Assembly (NCBI RefSeq): GCF_003244875.1
Contig: NZ_LXXZ01000093.1
Span: 1 to 56,424, forward strand
DNA: 56,424 bases
Source: Stenotrophomonas sepilia
GTDB lineage: Bacteria; Pseudomonadota; Gammaproteobacteria; Xanthomonadales; Xanthomonadaceae
Direction: 5' to 3'
Made by a program: the position numbers and the translations under genes. The notes beneath the pieces were generated by a model. The model made no database searches. It was not told the DNA's origin and saw only the letters and a list, made by a program, of their open reading frames with translations. Shown in pieces: positions 18,549-26,711 of the stretch; position 1 is the stretch's first letter; every line of letters begins with the position of its first letter.

Positions 18549-18567
18549 GTACCGATGCGGTACCGAT
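18549..18567. promoter_or_regulatory. GTACCGAT direct repeat upstream of hpd
   Basis: GTACCGAT occurs at 18549-18556 and again at 18560-18567, an 11-bp step (one helical turn). It ends 13 bp before the hpd ATG. It could be an operator or a leader-RNA site. Confidence 0.4.
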
Positions 18568-18580
18568 TCGGAGCCACGCC

Positions 18581-19693
18581 ATGAATACCGCAGTCCCGAC
18601 CGCCTCGCATCCCAACCCCGGCATGCAGGTCACCACCTTCGAGAACCCGATGGGCATCGACGGCTTCGAGTTCGTCGAATTCGCCGCCCCGGCCGGCCGT
18701 GGCCAGGAGCTGCACGAGTACTTCCGGAAGATGGGCTTCAGCGCGGTGCTCAAGCACAAGCAGCGTCCGATTACCGTCTATCGCCAGGGCGACGTCAACT
18801 TCCTGGTCAATGAAGACCCCGCTTCGTTCGCCGCCGACTTCGCCGAAAAGCACGGTCCGTGCGCCTGCGGCTTCGCCATCCGCTTCAAGAAGCCGGGCCA
18901 GGAGGTCTACCAGGCCGCGCTGGGCAACGGCGCCGAAGCCATCGCCTTCAAGCCGGACAGCAAGGCGGTCAGCGCGCCGGTCATCAAGGGGATCGGCGAT
19001 TGCATGCTGTACCTGGTCGATCGCTACGGCGCGGCCGGCAGCATCTACGACGGCGACTACGAGCCGATCGCCGGTGCCGACCTGCACCCGGTGGGCTTCG
19101 GCCTGACTTTCATCGACCACCTGACCCACAACCTGTACTTCGGCAACATGCAGCAGTGGTCGGACTACTACGAGCGCCTGTTCAACTTCCGCGAGATCCG
19201 CTACTTCGACATCAAGGGCCTGAAGACCGGCCTGGTGTCCAAGGCGATGACCGCGCCGGATGGCATCGTGCGCATCCCGCTGAACGAATCGTCCGACCCG
19301 AAGAGCCAGATCAACGAGTACCTGGACGCGTACAAGGGCGAGGGCATCCAGCACATCGCCTGCTTCACCGAGAACATCTACGACACGGTCGAAGCGATGC
19401 GCGCGCAGGGCGTGGACTTCCTCGACACGCCGGAGACCTACTTCGACGTGATCGACCAGCGCGTGCCAAACCACGGTGAAGACGTGCCGCGCCTGGCCAG
19501 GAACAAGATCCTGATCGATGCCGATCCGGAAACCCACCAGCGCAAGCTGCTGCAGATCTTCACCCAGAACTGCATCGGCCCGATCTTCTTCGAGATCATC
19601 CAGCGCAAGGGCAACGAGGGCTTCGGCGAAGGCAACTTCACCGCGCTGTTCGAGAGCATCGAGCGCGACCAGATCCGCCGCGGCGTGCTGTAA
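18581..19693 (+). CDS. hpd: 4-hydroxyphenylpyruvate dioxygenase
   Basis: Fe(II) enzyme converting 4-hydroxyphenylpyruvate to homogentisate in tyrosine breakdown; homogentisate can also give rise to pyomelanin. The 370-residue protein has the two VOC halves expected of HPPD. The iron-binding residues lie in the second half: GFGLTFIDHLTHN, GIQHIACFTENI and GPIFFEIIQRKGNEGFGEGNF (the last supplying Glu). The C-terminal helix follows. The ATG at 18581 is preceded by GGAG. hmgA follows 100 bp downstream, after one SMAG unit. Confidence 0.95.
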   Translation: MNTAVPTASHPNPGMQVTTFENPMGIDGFEFVEFAAPAGRGQELHEYFRKMGFSAVLKHKQRPITVYRQGDVNFLVNEDPASFAADFAEKHGPCACGFAIRFKKPGQEVYQAALGNGAEAIAFKPDSKAVSAPVIKGIGDCMLYLVDRYGAAGSIYDGDYEPIAGADLHPVGFGLTFIDHLTHNLYFGNMQQWSDYYERLFNFREIRYFDIKGLKTGLVSKAMTAPDGIVRIPLNESSDPKSQINEYLDAYKGEGIQHIACFTENIYDTVEAMRAQGVDFLDTPETYFDVIDQRVPNHGEDVPRLARNKILIDADPETHQRKLLQIFTQNCIGPIFFEIIQRKGNEGFGEGNFTALFESIERDQIRRGVL

Positions 19694-19734
19694 GGTCCTG
19701 GGCAGCGCAGGGTCACGCCCGGCGCCTGCTTGCC

Positions 19735-19760
19735 TGTAGAGCCGAGCCATGCTCGGCTGC
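19735..19760. repeat. SMAG repeat
   Basis: GTAGAGCCGAGCCATGCTCGGC palindrome between hpd and hmgA. It could set different mRNA levels for the two genes. Confidence 0.85.
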
Positions 19761-19796
19761 TTTCCGTTCCGGTCTTGCCGTTTTTCAGGAGCCCCC

Positions 19797-21095
19797 ATGT
19801 CCCCCGCCCTCACCGCCCGCGGCTACCAGTCCGGCTTCGGCAACGAATTCGCCACCGAGGCCGTCGCCGGCGCGCTGCCGGTCGGGCAGAACTCGCCGCA
19901 GAAGGTGGCCCACGGCCTGTACGCCGAACAGTTGACCGGCACCGCCTTCACCGCGCCGCGCGGCAGCAACCGCCGCAGCTGGCTGTACCGGATCCGTCCG
20001 GCGGTGACCCATGGCGAGTTCACCCCGTTCGCGCAGTCGCAGCTGCAATGTGATTTCGGCGCACAACCGGCCTCGCCGAACCAGCTGCGCTGGAGTCCGC
20101 TGCCGCTGCCGGAGCTGCCGACCGACTTCGTCGAAGGCCTGTACACGATGGGGGGCAACGGTTCGCCCGATGCGCATGCTGGCGTGGGCATCCACCTCTA
20201 CGCTGCCAACCGCGACATGGTCGGCCGCTACTTCTACGATGCCGACGGTGAGCTGCTGATCGTGCCGCAGCTGGGCGCGCTGCGCCTGCTGACCGAGCTG
20301 GGCGTGATCGAGATCGAGCCGCAGCAGATCGCGGTGATCCCGCGCGGCGTGCGGTTCCGCGTTGAACTGCCCGATGGCCCGAGCCGCGGCTACATCTGCG
20401 AGAACTACGGTGCGCTGCTGAAGCTGCCCGACCTTGGCCCGATCGGTTCCAACGGCCTGGCCAATCCGCGCGACTTCGAAACCCCGCACGCGGCGTTCGA
20501 GGACATCGACGGTGACTTCGAGCTGATCGCCAAGTTCGAGGGCCGCCTGTGGCGTGCGCCGATCGACCATTCGCCGCTGGACGTGGTGGCCTGGCACGGC
20601 AATTACGCGCCGTACCGCTACGACCTGCGCCGCTTCAACACCCTCGGTTCGATCAGCTACGACCATCCAGACCCGTCGATCTTCCTGGTGCTGCATTCGC
20701 CCAGCGACACGCCGGGGACCAGCAACATGGACTTCGCGATCTTCCCGCCGCGCTGGCTGGTGGCGCAGAACACCTTCCGCCCGCCGTGGTTCCACCGCAA
20801 CATCGCCAGCGAGTTCATGGGCCTGGTGCATGGCGCCTACGATGCCAAGGCCGAAGGCTTCGTGCCGGGCGGCGCATCGCTGCACAACTGCATGAGCGGC
20901 CACGGCCCGGACGCACCGACCTTCGACAAGGCGTCCAATGCCGATCTGTCCAAGGCGGACGTGATCAAGGACACGATGGCCTTCATGTTCGAGACCCGCG
21001 CGGTGATCCGCCCGACCGCACAGGCCCTGGCCGCTGGCCACCGCCAGGGCGACTACCAGCAGTGCTGGAACGGCCTGCGCAACAACTTCCGCTGA
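19797..21095 (+). CDS. hmgA: Homogentisate 1,2-dioxygenase
   Basis: Iron dioxygenase opening the homogentisate ring to maleylacetoacetate. The 432-residue length is that of the family. It begins with the conserved [13 protein letters not shown] and contains the cupin-core segments [21 protein letters not shown] and [20 protein letters not shown], which hold the iron-binding His and Glu. The C-terminal [14 protein letters not shown] segment is also standard. Loss of this gene with hpd intact gives brown pigment in many species. No maiA/fahA pair is adjacent. The 3' end abuts the second long palindrome. Confidence 0.95.
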   Translation: MSPALTARGYQSGFGNEFATEAVAGALPVGQNSPQKVAHGLYAEQLTGTAFTAPRGSNRRSWLYRIRPAVTHGEFTPFAQSQLQCDFGAQPASPNQLRWSPLPLPELPTDFVEGLYTMGGNGSPDAHAGVGIHLYAANRDMVGRYFYDADGELLIVPQLGALRLLTELGVIEIEPQQIAVIPRGVRFRVELPDGPSRGYICENYGALLKLPDLGPIGSNGLANPRDFETPHAAFEDIDGDFELIAKFEGRLWRAPIDHSPLDVVAWHGNYAPYRYDLRRFNTLGSISYDHPDPSIFLVLHSPSDTPGTSNMDFAIFPPRWLVAQNTFRPPWFHRNIASEFMGLVHGAYDAKAEGFVPGGASLHNCMSGHGPDAPTFDKASNADLSKADVIKDTMAFMFETRAVIRPTAQALAAGHRQGDYQQCWNGLRNNFR

Positions 21096-21099
21096 CCCG

Positions 21100-21177
21100 A
21101 AAAAGGGGACGGAGGGGATTAAGCCGCAATCAGCACACGTGTGCTTGAAACGACTTAATCCCCTCCGTCCCCTTTTT
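21100..21177. terminator. Long palindrome / bidirectional terminator, copy 2
   Basis: Perfect 24-bp arms (21100-21123 and 21154-21177) identical in sequence to copy 1 at 17876, around an inner 12-bp palindrome GCACACGTGTGC. It lies 4 bp after the hmgA stop and 2 bp before the stop of the converging gene. Confidence 0.85.
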
Positions 21178-21179
21178 CT

Positions 21180-21713
21180 TCAGGCCATCTCGGCGAACGC
21201 GTCGCAGTGCTCCAACGGCAGCGCTTCCAGCAGGCGTTGGCGTACACGCTGGCAATAGCCTTCCGAAGTCAGCCCGGGCAGCATCTGCATCGCCGAGTGC
21301 AGCACCTGCAGCACTTCACTTTCGGCGCGTGCCTGCTGCAGGTCGCGGAACAGCGCCGCCGCCTGCGGGTGGCGCTGCATTTCCAGGATGCCCAGCACGT
21401 AGATGCGCGCAGCCACCAGCGAGCGGCGGCGTTCGACCGCTGTGGACGCGGCTGCGGCAGGTGTTGCGGGCTGCGGCGCTACCGTGGCTGCCGGCGGCGG
21501 TGGCGGGGCTGCGGCACCGGTACCGGTGCTCAGGTAGCCGGCCTGCACCAGCTGGATGACCATCGCGGGCGCGTCCTGGCCGAGCAGGCCGGTCAGGTCG
21601 GTGATGCTGCGTTGGCCGTCGCACAGGATCAGCAACCGGCGCTGGCGCATGTCCAGCGGCGCGCGATGGGCCTGCAGCGCGGTTCGGGCGAGTTCGGTCT
21701 TGCGCGGTTGCAT
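21180..21713 (-). CDS. Hypothetical protein with Pro/Ala-rich middle
   Basis: A 177-residue protein I cannot name. The N-terminal part (1-65: LARTALQAHRAPLDMRQRRLLILCDGQRSITDLTGLLG...VIQLVQAGYL) looks like a small winged helix. A run of Pro and Ala covers 65-90, and the C-terminal half is helical and Leu/Ala-rich. There is no signal peptide or membrane segment. Start ATG at 21713, without a clear Shine-Dalgarno. It is divergent from the lipoprotein at 21839. Its layout suggests a regulatory or adaptor protein, but this is only an impression. Confidence 0.6.
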   Translation of the reverse strand: MQPRKTELARTALQAHRAPLDMRQRRLLILCDGQRSITDLTGLLGQDAPAMVIQLVQAGYLSTGTGAAAPPPPPAATVAPQPATPAAAASTAVERRRSLVAARIYVLGILEMQRHPQAAALFRDLQQARAESEVLQVLHSAMQMLPGLTSEGYCQRVRQRLLEALPLEHCDAFAEMA

Positions 21714-21838
21714 GGAAGGGACAGCCAGGTCGGTGCACGCCGAGCCTGAACGAGGGCGATGAAACCGCGATGACAATGCAGCATCTGCACGCGCGCTGCG
21801 CTAGCGTGCAGCTACCTTCGTGCCAGGGAACCGCACCG

Positions 21839-22495
21839 ATGAAGCACCTCCCGATTGCTGGTCTGTTGCTCCTTTCGCTCGCCGCCTGCAGTGGCGGCCC
21901 CGACAAGCAGGGCGCCGCCGGCAGCGGCAGCGACACCCCGGCGGAAACCGCCTCGGCGACCGGTCCGGCCCAATCGACGGATCCTGATCTGGCGGCCCGC
22001 CCGGCGAACGACCTCCGCAAGGACAGCCCGGCGCGCCTGGATGGCTTCGGCGGCGTCACGCTGGGCGCCAGCATCGCCGAGGTCCGCAGCGGCTTCGGCA
22101 CGCCGCTGCAGGGGCTGGGCACCGATGCCGCCGGCAAGCCGCTGCCCGCGGACGACGGCAACGACGGCTGTTACTTCCTGCGCCCGCAGGATGCCGAGGA
22201 CCCGCGGTTGATGATCGAAGGCCGCAAGCTGGTGCGCTACGACGTGCGCAGCGCCGCCATCACTGCACCGGGCGGCGGCAAGGTCGGCATGACCCTGGGC
22301 GAGCTGCAGGTGCTGTATCCCGAGCGCGCTGACGTCGGTCCCGACAAGTACGACGAGAAGGCCCAGCACCTGCGCGTGCGGCCGGTGCAGGAGGGCGGGG
22401 CAGTGATCGACTTCGCGCTCGGTGCCGATGGCCGGGTGGGGGCCTGGCGGGTCGGGCAGACCCCGCAGGTCGACTATGCGGAAGGCTGTGGCTGA
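21839..22495 (+). CDS. Hypothetical lipoprotein
   Basis: A 218-residue predicted lipoprotein. The signal peptide MKHLPIAGLLLLSLAAC ends in a lipobox with Cys17, followed by Ser-Gly-Gly. A low-complexity Gly/Ser/Ala/Thr spacer covers 18-60. The globular domain contains FGGVTLGASIAEVRSGFG and GMTLGELQVLYPERADVGPDKY, two similar strand-helix units like those in small periplasmic proteins of unknown role. The ATG at 21839 is preceded by AGGGA. Nothing in the neighbourhood points to a function. Confidence 0.7.
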   Translation: MKHLPIAGLLLLSLAACSGGPDKQGAAGSGSDTPAETASATGPAQSTDPDLAARPANDLRKDSPARLDGFGGVTLGASIAEVRSGFGTPLQGLGTDAAGKPLPADDGNDGCYFLRPQDAEDPRLMIEGRKLVRYDVRSAAITAPGGGKVGMTLGELQVLYPERADVGPDKYDEKAQHLRVRPVQEGGAVIDFALGADGRVGAWRVGQTPQVDYAEGCG

Positions 22496-22567
22496 TCCTT
22501 GATCCACCGCCCAGCCATGCGCTCGGGCCAAGCGTAGAATCGCGCCACCACTGCTGGGAAGTGCTCG

Positions 22568-23533
22568 ATGATCGCCATTGCCATTGCCTGGTTCCTGCTC
22601 GGCCTGCTGCTGCTGGCACTGGGCGGGGACTCCATCGTCAAGGCCGTCTCTGGCCTGGCCCAGCGCTTCGGGGCCAGCCCGTTCACTGCCGGGTTGCTGC
22701 TGCTCGGCGTGACCACCTCGTTGCCGGAACTGGCGGTCAACGCACGTGCGCTGGCGGTCGGCCAACCGGAGCTGGCGCTGGGCAATGCAGTGGGCAGCAG
22801 CATCGTCAATCTGGGCTTGACCCTGGCGGTGGCCGCCATCGCCGCCCCCCTGCTGCTGCGCGCGCGCCTGCAGGCGGTGCTGTGGTGGTCGCTGCTGGCG
22901 GCCGGCGTGCTGCTGATCCTGTTCGGCCTGGATGGTCGCCTGGTGCGCTGGGAAGGCGGCGTGCTGGTGGCGGGCTTCATCGTCATGCAGGTGCTGCTGC
23001 TGCGCCGCGGCCGCGTCGAGAGCGCCGAGGTGCAGGCAGCCATCGCCGAATCCGCGCTGAGCCGCACCAGCCTGCCGTTGAACGTGCTGCGCGTGCTGAT
23101 CGCCGCACTGACCCTGTACTGGGGCGCGCGCCTGGTGGTGGGTGCTGCGGCCGACTTCGGTGCCGCACTGGGCTGGACGCCGTTGCTGGTCGGCCTGTTG
23201 CCGGTGGCGATCGGCACCGCACTGCCCGAGGTGGCCACCGCCATTGCCGCCTCGCGTCGCGGGCATGGTGACATGGTGCTCGGCCACGTACTGGGTTCCA
23301 GCGTGGTCAACCTGCTGCTGGTGATCGGTGCGATGGCGGTGTTGCAGCCGTTGGCCTTGCCGGCCTCGTTCGTGCGCCTGGAACTGCCGGCGCTGTTGGC
23401 GTTTGCGCTGGTGCTGTACCCGATGCTGCGCGGCGACCTGAAGATCAGTCGTGGCGAAGGCGGGATCCTGCTGGTCGCGTTCGTAGGCTGGTTCGTGCTG
23501 GAGCTGCTGCTGGTCGGCGCACCGGCGCTGTAG
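22568..23533 (+). CDS. Calcium/sodium antiporter (YrbG/CaxA family)
   Basis: Inner-membrane cation/Ca2+ exchanger. The 321-residue protein has ten hydrophobic segments and the two inverted alpha-repeats that form the ion site: GVTTSLPELAVNARALAVGQ...NAVGSSIVN (about 49-85) and GTALPEVATAIAASRRGHG...VLGSSVVN (about 218-255). Both keep the acidic Glu in the PE motif. Start ATG at 22568. The stop TAG is part of GTAGAGCC of a SMAG repeat. The converging Mrp operon ends just beyond, so two cation transport loci face each other. Confidence 0.9.
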   Translation: MIAIAIAWFLLGLLLLALGGDSIVKAVSGLAQRFGASPFTAGLLLLGVTTSLPELAVNARALAVGQPELALGNAVGSSIVNLGLTLAVAAIAAPLLLRARLQAVLWWSLLAAGVLLILFGLDGRLVRWEGGVLVAGFIVMQVLLLRRGRVESAEVQAAIAESALSRTSLPLNVLRVLIAALTLYWGARLVVGAAADFGAALGWTPLLVGLLPVAIGTALPEVATAIAASRRGHGDMVLGHVLGSSVVNLLLVIGAMAVLQPLALPASFVRLELPALLAFALVLYPMLRGDLKISRGEGGILLVAFVGWFVLELLLVGAPAL

Positions 23534-23621
23534 AGCCGAGCCCATGCTCGGCTGCTGTTCGTGCCGACCAGCGGTCGGCACCTACCGGGCGTCACATTGC
23601 CGGCCAGCGGCCGGCACTACC
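23530..23621. repeat. SMAG cluster (three units)
   Basis: GTAGAGCCGAGCCCATGCTCGGC at 23530, a GCCGACCAGCGGTCGGCACCTAC unit, and GCCGGCCAGCGGCCGGCACTACC ending at 23621. The first GTAG supplies the stop of the upstream exchanger and the last supplies the stop of mnhG on the other strand. Confidence 0.88.
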
Positions 23622-24006
23622 GGTTCTGCGTGGTTTCTTCTTCCCGCACCGGTTCCGGCGGCGGCAGCTGCTCCTCGGCGGCCGGCTCGTTGCCCGGCAG
23701 GCTGGGGCGGGTCTCCATCAGCAGCGACAACGCCGCCTTGGCCATCATGTGCGCGCTGATCGGTGCGGTGATGAACAGGAACACGGTGATCAGCAGCTCG
23801 CGTGGCTGCGGGTCCTGGCCGAGGAAGATGTGGTAGCACACCGAGCACACCAGCACGCAGCCCACGCCCAGCGTGCTGGCCTTGGTCGGTGCGTGCAGGC
23901 GCTTGAAGAAGGTGGACAGCTTCACCAGGCCCAGTGCGCCGACCAGGATGAAGAAGCAGCCGAACAGCAGCAGGATCGACAGGACGATCTGGATCGCGGT
24001 GATCAT
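23617..24006 (-). CDS. mnhG: Mrp Na+/H+ antiporter subunit G
   Basis: Smallest-type subunit of the Mrp cation/proton antiporter. The 129-residue protein has three membrane helices (about 4-26, 42-62, 70-92), including the family segment LGLVKLSTFFKRLHAPTKASTLG, and then a Pro/Glu-rich cytoplasmic tail. It is last in the operon, with its ATG overlapping the mnhF stop by 4 bp. Its TAG stop is part of a SMAG GTAG, so the tail length may vary between strains. Confidence 0.9.
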   Translation of the reverse strand: MITAIQIVLSILLLFGCFFILVGALGLVKLSTFFKRLHAPTKASTLGVGCVLVCSVCYHIFLGQDPQPRELLITVFLFITAPISAHMMAKAALSLLMETRPSLPGNEPAAEEQLPPPEPVREEETTQNR

Positions 24007-24287
24007 TCGACGATGTCCCGGCGCAGCACGAACTTGCTCAGCACCACGGTGCTGCCGAAGCCGAGCATGGCGATGATCAGCGCCGCCTCGAAGTAGATCG
24101 GTGAGTTGAGGTACATGCCGAACAGCATCAGCTCAGCGATCGCGGTCACCGACAGCGTGTCCAGCGCGAGGATGCGGTCGGGCACGGTCGGCCCGCGCAA
24201 CAGCCGCCAGGTGGCCAGCAGCATCGCCAGGCCGACCACGTGCATGCACACCACCAGGGTGGTCTGGATGACTTCAAAACCGGTCAT
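24003..24287 (-). CDS. mnhF: Mrp Na+/H+ antiporter subunit F
   Basis: A 94-residue membrane protein with three helices and the family sequence LLRGPTVPDRILALDTLSVTAIAE. The Asp residues in PDRILALD are important in MrpF proteins. The last helix holds ALIIAMLGFGSTV. The ATG at 24287 overlaps the mnhE stop by 4 bp, and its own stop overlaps mnhG, indicating tight translational coupling. Confidence 0.9.
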   Translation of the reverse strand: MTGFEVIQTTLVVCMHVVGLAMLLATWRLLRGPTVPDRILALDTLSVTAIAELMLFGMYLNSPIYFEAALIIAMLGFGSTVVLSKFVLRRDIVE

Positions 24288-24790
24288 GGGAAGATCTCCA
24301 TCAACGGCGCCTCGTAACGGCGCTTGATCGTATCGATCAGGTCCTGCGGGTCCTCCAGGTGCAGCACGTGCACCAGCAGGTACTTGCGGTCGTCGCTGAG
24401 CGCGGCCGAGACCGTGCCCGGGGTCAGCGTGATCATGCTGGTCAGCGCAGCGATGCCATGGATGTTGGCGATGTCCAGCGGCAGCCAGATGAAACCGGGG
24501 TGGATGTTCTTCTCCGGCCCCAGTACCTGCAGGGCGACACGGATGTTGGACATCAGGATGTCCCACAGGGTCACGCACAGCAGTTTCGGCAACGGGCGCA
24601 GGGTGCCGATGCGGGCGAACTCGCGGTCCAGGCGTGCGGCGAACAGCGGCACCACCACGCCCAGCAGCAGGCCCAGCACGATCTGGCCGAGGGTGAAGCT
24701 GTCGGACATCAGCAGCCAGAACGCCACCACCATGATGCTCAGCATCGGCGACGGAATCAGGCGACGGAACAGGGAGCGCTGGGCGGTCAT
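24284..24790 (-). CDS. mnhE: Mrp Na+/H+ antiporter subunit E
   Basis: A 168-residue subunit with two N-terminal membrane helices (about 16-50), then a cytoplasmic domain. The family signature is visible: NIRVALQVLGPEKNIHPGFIWLPLDI, followed by LTSMITLTPGTVSA, where the TLTPGT motif is diagnostic for MrpE. In characterised complexes it stabilises the assembly rather than forming the ion path. Its start overlaps the mnhD stop by 4 bp. Confidence 0.92.
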   Translation of the reverse strand: MTAQRSLFRRLIPSPMLSIMVVAFWLLMSDSFTLGQIVLGLLLGVVVPLFAARLDREFARIGTLRPLPKLLCVTLWDILMSNIRVALQVLGPEKNIHPGFIWLPLDIANIHGIAALTSMITLTPGTVSAALSDDRKYLLVHVLHLEDPQDLIDTIKRRYEAPLMEIFP

Positions 24791-26322
24791 GGCTGGCGGA
24801 TCTCCGGTGCAGTCGCACGCAGCTGCTGCACGTACTCGCTGGGGTGCAGCAGCTGCGCGGCGGTGGCGTCGGTGTAGCGCATCAGCGGTGCTGCGGCCAG
24901 GGTCATGCCGATGCCGTAGGCCAGCAGGATGCAGGCCGCGTACAGCTCGACCCGGCGCAGCCGCGCCTTGCGCGGTACCGGCGCTTCCGGATCGACCGGC
25001 GGCACGCGCCAGAACAGGCGGATGCCCCCCCGGGTCAGGCCCATGATCACCAGCAGGCTGCTGACCAGCACAGCGGTCCAGACCGGGGCGGTGTACTGCA
25101 CCGGCATGCCGGCCAGCAGCGCAGCCTTGGCCAGGAAGCCGGACAGCGGCGGCAGGCCGGCCACCGACACCGCGCCGATCAGGAACAACACGGCGGGCGT
25201 CTCCTTGCCCGGCATCGGCGCGACCACTTCCTTGCGGTCGCTGGCGCTACCGCGACGGCGGCGGATCAGATCGGCAACCAGGAACAGCGCGGCAGCGACG
25301 AAGCTGCTGTGCGGCAGGTAGTACAGGCCAGCCGAGAGCACCTGGGGCGTGCCCACCGAGAAGGCGATGAACAGCGTGGCCGCCGACACGATCACCAGGT
25401 AGGAGATCAGCACGCGCAGGCGGGTGGCGGCCAGTGCGCCGAGGCCGCCCAGCACCAGCGTCGCGACGCCCGCCCACAACATCCAGTCGCGGCCATAGCC
25501 GGCCATCGCGCCGGCATCGTCGCCGAACCACAGCATCTGGATGCGCAGCACCGAGTACAGGCCGACCTTGGTCATGATCGCGAACAGCGCAGCCACGGCC
25601 GCCGGTGCGCGCGAATAGGCTTCCGGCAGCCACAGGTACAGCGGCATCAGCGCGGCCTTGGCGCAGAACACCAGCAGCAACAGGCCCATGGTCGCCTTCA
25701 CCAGGGTCAGCTGTGCCGGCGGTACCTCGGCGATGCGCTGCGACAGCTCGGCCATGTTCAATGAGCCCAGCGAGGCATACAGCAGGCCCAGCGCGACCAG
25801 GAACAGGGTCGAGGCGGTGACGTTGAACACCACGTAGTGCAGGCCGATGCGCATGCGCAGGCCGCGGCCGCCACTGAGCAGCAGGCCGTAGGAGGCGATC
25901 AGCATCACCTCGAAGAACACAAACAGGTTGAAGATGTCGCCGGTCAGGAACGCGCCGTTGAGGCCGACCAGCTGGAACTGGAACAGCGCATGGAAGTGCG
26001 GCGCGCGGCGGTCCCAGCCCGAGCAGGCGTGCAGCAGGCAGGGAATGGCCAGCAGCAGGGTGGTCAGCAGCATCCACGCCGACAGCCGGTCGGCCACCAG
26101 TGCGATGCCCAGCCGCGACGGCCAGTCGCCAAGCAGGTAGACGTTGATTTCACCACTGGCCGTGGTGGCAAACAGCAGCCCGACCGCCAGCGCCAGCGCC
26201 GACAGCGCGGTCCAGGCCACCGCCCGCTGCACCCTGGGGCCATAGCGGCGGTGTTCGACGAACAGCGACAGCGCCGCACCCAGCAGCGGAATCAGGATCG
26301 GCAGGATCACCAGGTGGTTCAT
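24787..26322 (-). CDS. mnhD: Mrp Na+/H+ antiporter subunit D
   Basis: A 511-residue NuoN/NuoM-like channel subunit with about 14 membrane helices. The proton-translocating core is recognisable from the helix with the key Glu (FFEVMLIASYGLLLSGG), KAALMPLYLWLPEAYSRAP (Lys and the broken-helix region) and a later KVGLYSVLR. Together with MnhA it forms the two antiporter-like channels of the complex. The start overlaps mnhC by 4 bp and the stop overlaps mnhE by 4 bp. Confidence 0.93.
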   Translation of the reverse strand: MNHLVILPILIPLLGAALSLFVEHRRYGPRVQRAVAWTALSALALAVGLLFATTASGEINVYLLGDWPSRLGIALVADRLSAWMLLTTLLLAIPCLLHACSGWDRRAPHFHALFQFQLVGLNGAFLTGDIFNLFVFFEVMLIASYGLLLSGGRGLRMRIGLHYVVFNVTASTLFLVALGLLYASLGSLNMAELSQRIAEVPPAQLTLVKATMGLLLLVFCAKAALMPLYLWLPEAYSRAPAAVAALFAIMTKVGLYSVLRIQMLWFGDDAGAMAGYGRDWMLWAGVATLVLGGLGALAATRLRVLISYLVIVSAATLFIAFSVGTPQVLSAGLYYLPHSSFVAAALFLVADLIRRRRGSASDRKEVVAPMPGKETPAVLFLIGAVSVAGLPPLSGFLAKAALLAGMPVQYTAPVWTAVLVSSLLVIMGLTRGGIRLFWRVPPVDPEAPVPRKARLRRVELYAACILLAYGIGMTLAAAPLMRYTDATAAQLLHPSEYVQQLRATAPEIRQP

Positions 26323-26711
26323 GCGCGGTCCTCGCCCCGGCGCGGCGGCACGCGCTCATCCTGCAGGTCGTCATCCGGCTCGTGGGCATCCACGTGGTCG
26401 CTGTGGTTGTCGCTGCGGCTGCGCATGGCCAGCACAATGCTCACCGCGGTCATCGCAAAGGCGATCACGATAGCGGTCAGCACCAGCGCCTGTGGCAGCG
26501 GGTCGGTGTAGTTGCCCAGGTGGCTGTCCACGCCTTCCTGCAGCACCGGCGCCTTGCCCAGTACCACGCGGCCGCCGGCGAAGATCAGCAGGTTGGTGGC
26601 GTAGGACAGGAAGGTCATGCCGAGGATCACATCGAAGCTGCGCGCACGCAGCAGCAGGTAGATGCCGATGGCGGTCAGCACGCCGATCGCGGTAGCCAGG
26701 GCCAGTTCCAT
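26319..26711 (-). CDS. mnhC: Mrp Na+/H+ antiporter subunit C
   Basis: A NuoK-like 130-residue subunit with three membrane helices: the N-terminal LATAIGVLTAIGIYLLL, a second with ILGMTFLSYATNLLIFAGG, and a third, DPLPQALVLTAIVIAFAMTAVSIVL, which keeps the conserved PQALVLTAIVI sequence. The hydrophilic His/Asp-rich tail after residue 105 is longer than usual. The start overlaps the mnhA stop codon by 1 bp. Confidence 0.92.
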   Translation of the reverse strand: MELALATAIGVLTAIGIYLLLRARSFDVILGMTFLSYATNLLIFAGGRVVLGKAPVLQEGVDSHLGNYTDPLPQALVLTAIVIAFAMTAVSIVLAMRSRSDNHSDHVDAHEPDDDLQDERVPPRRGEDRA

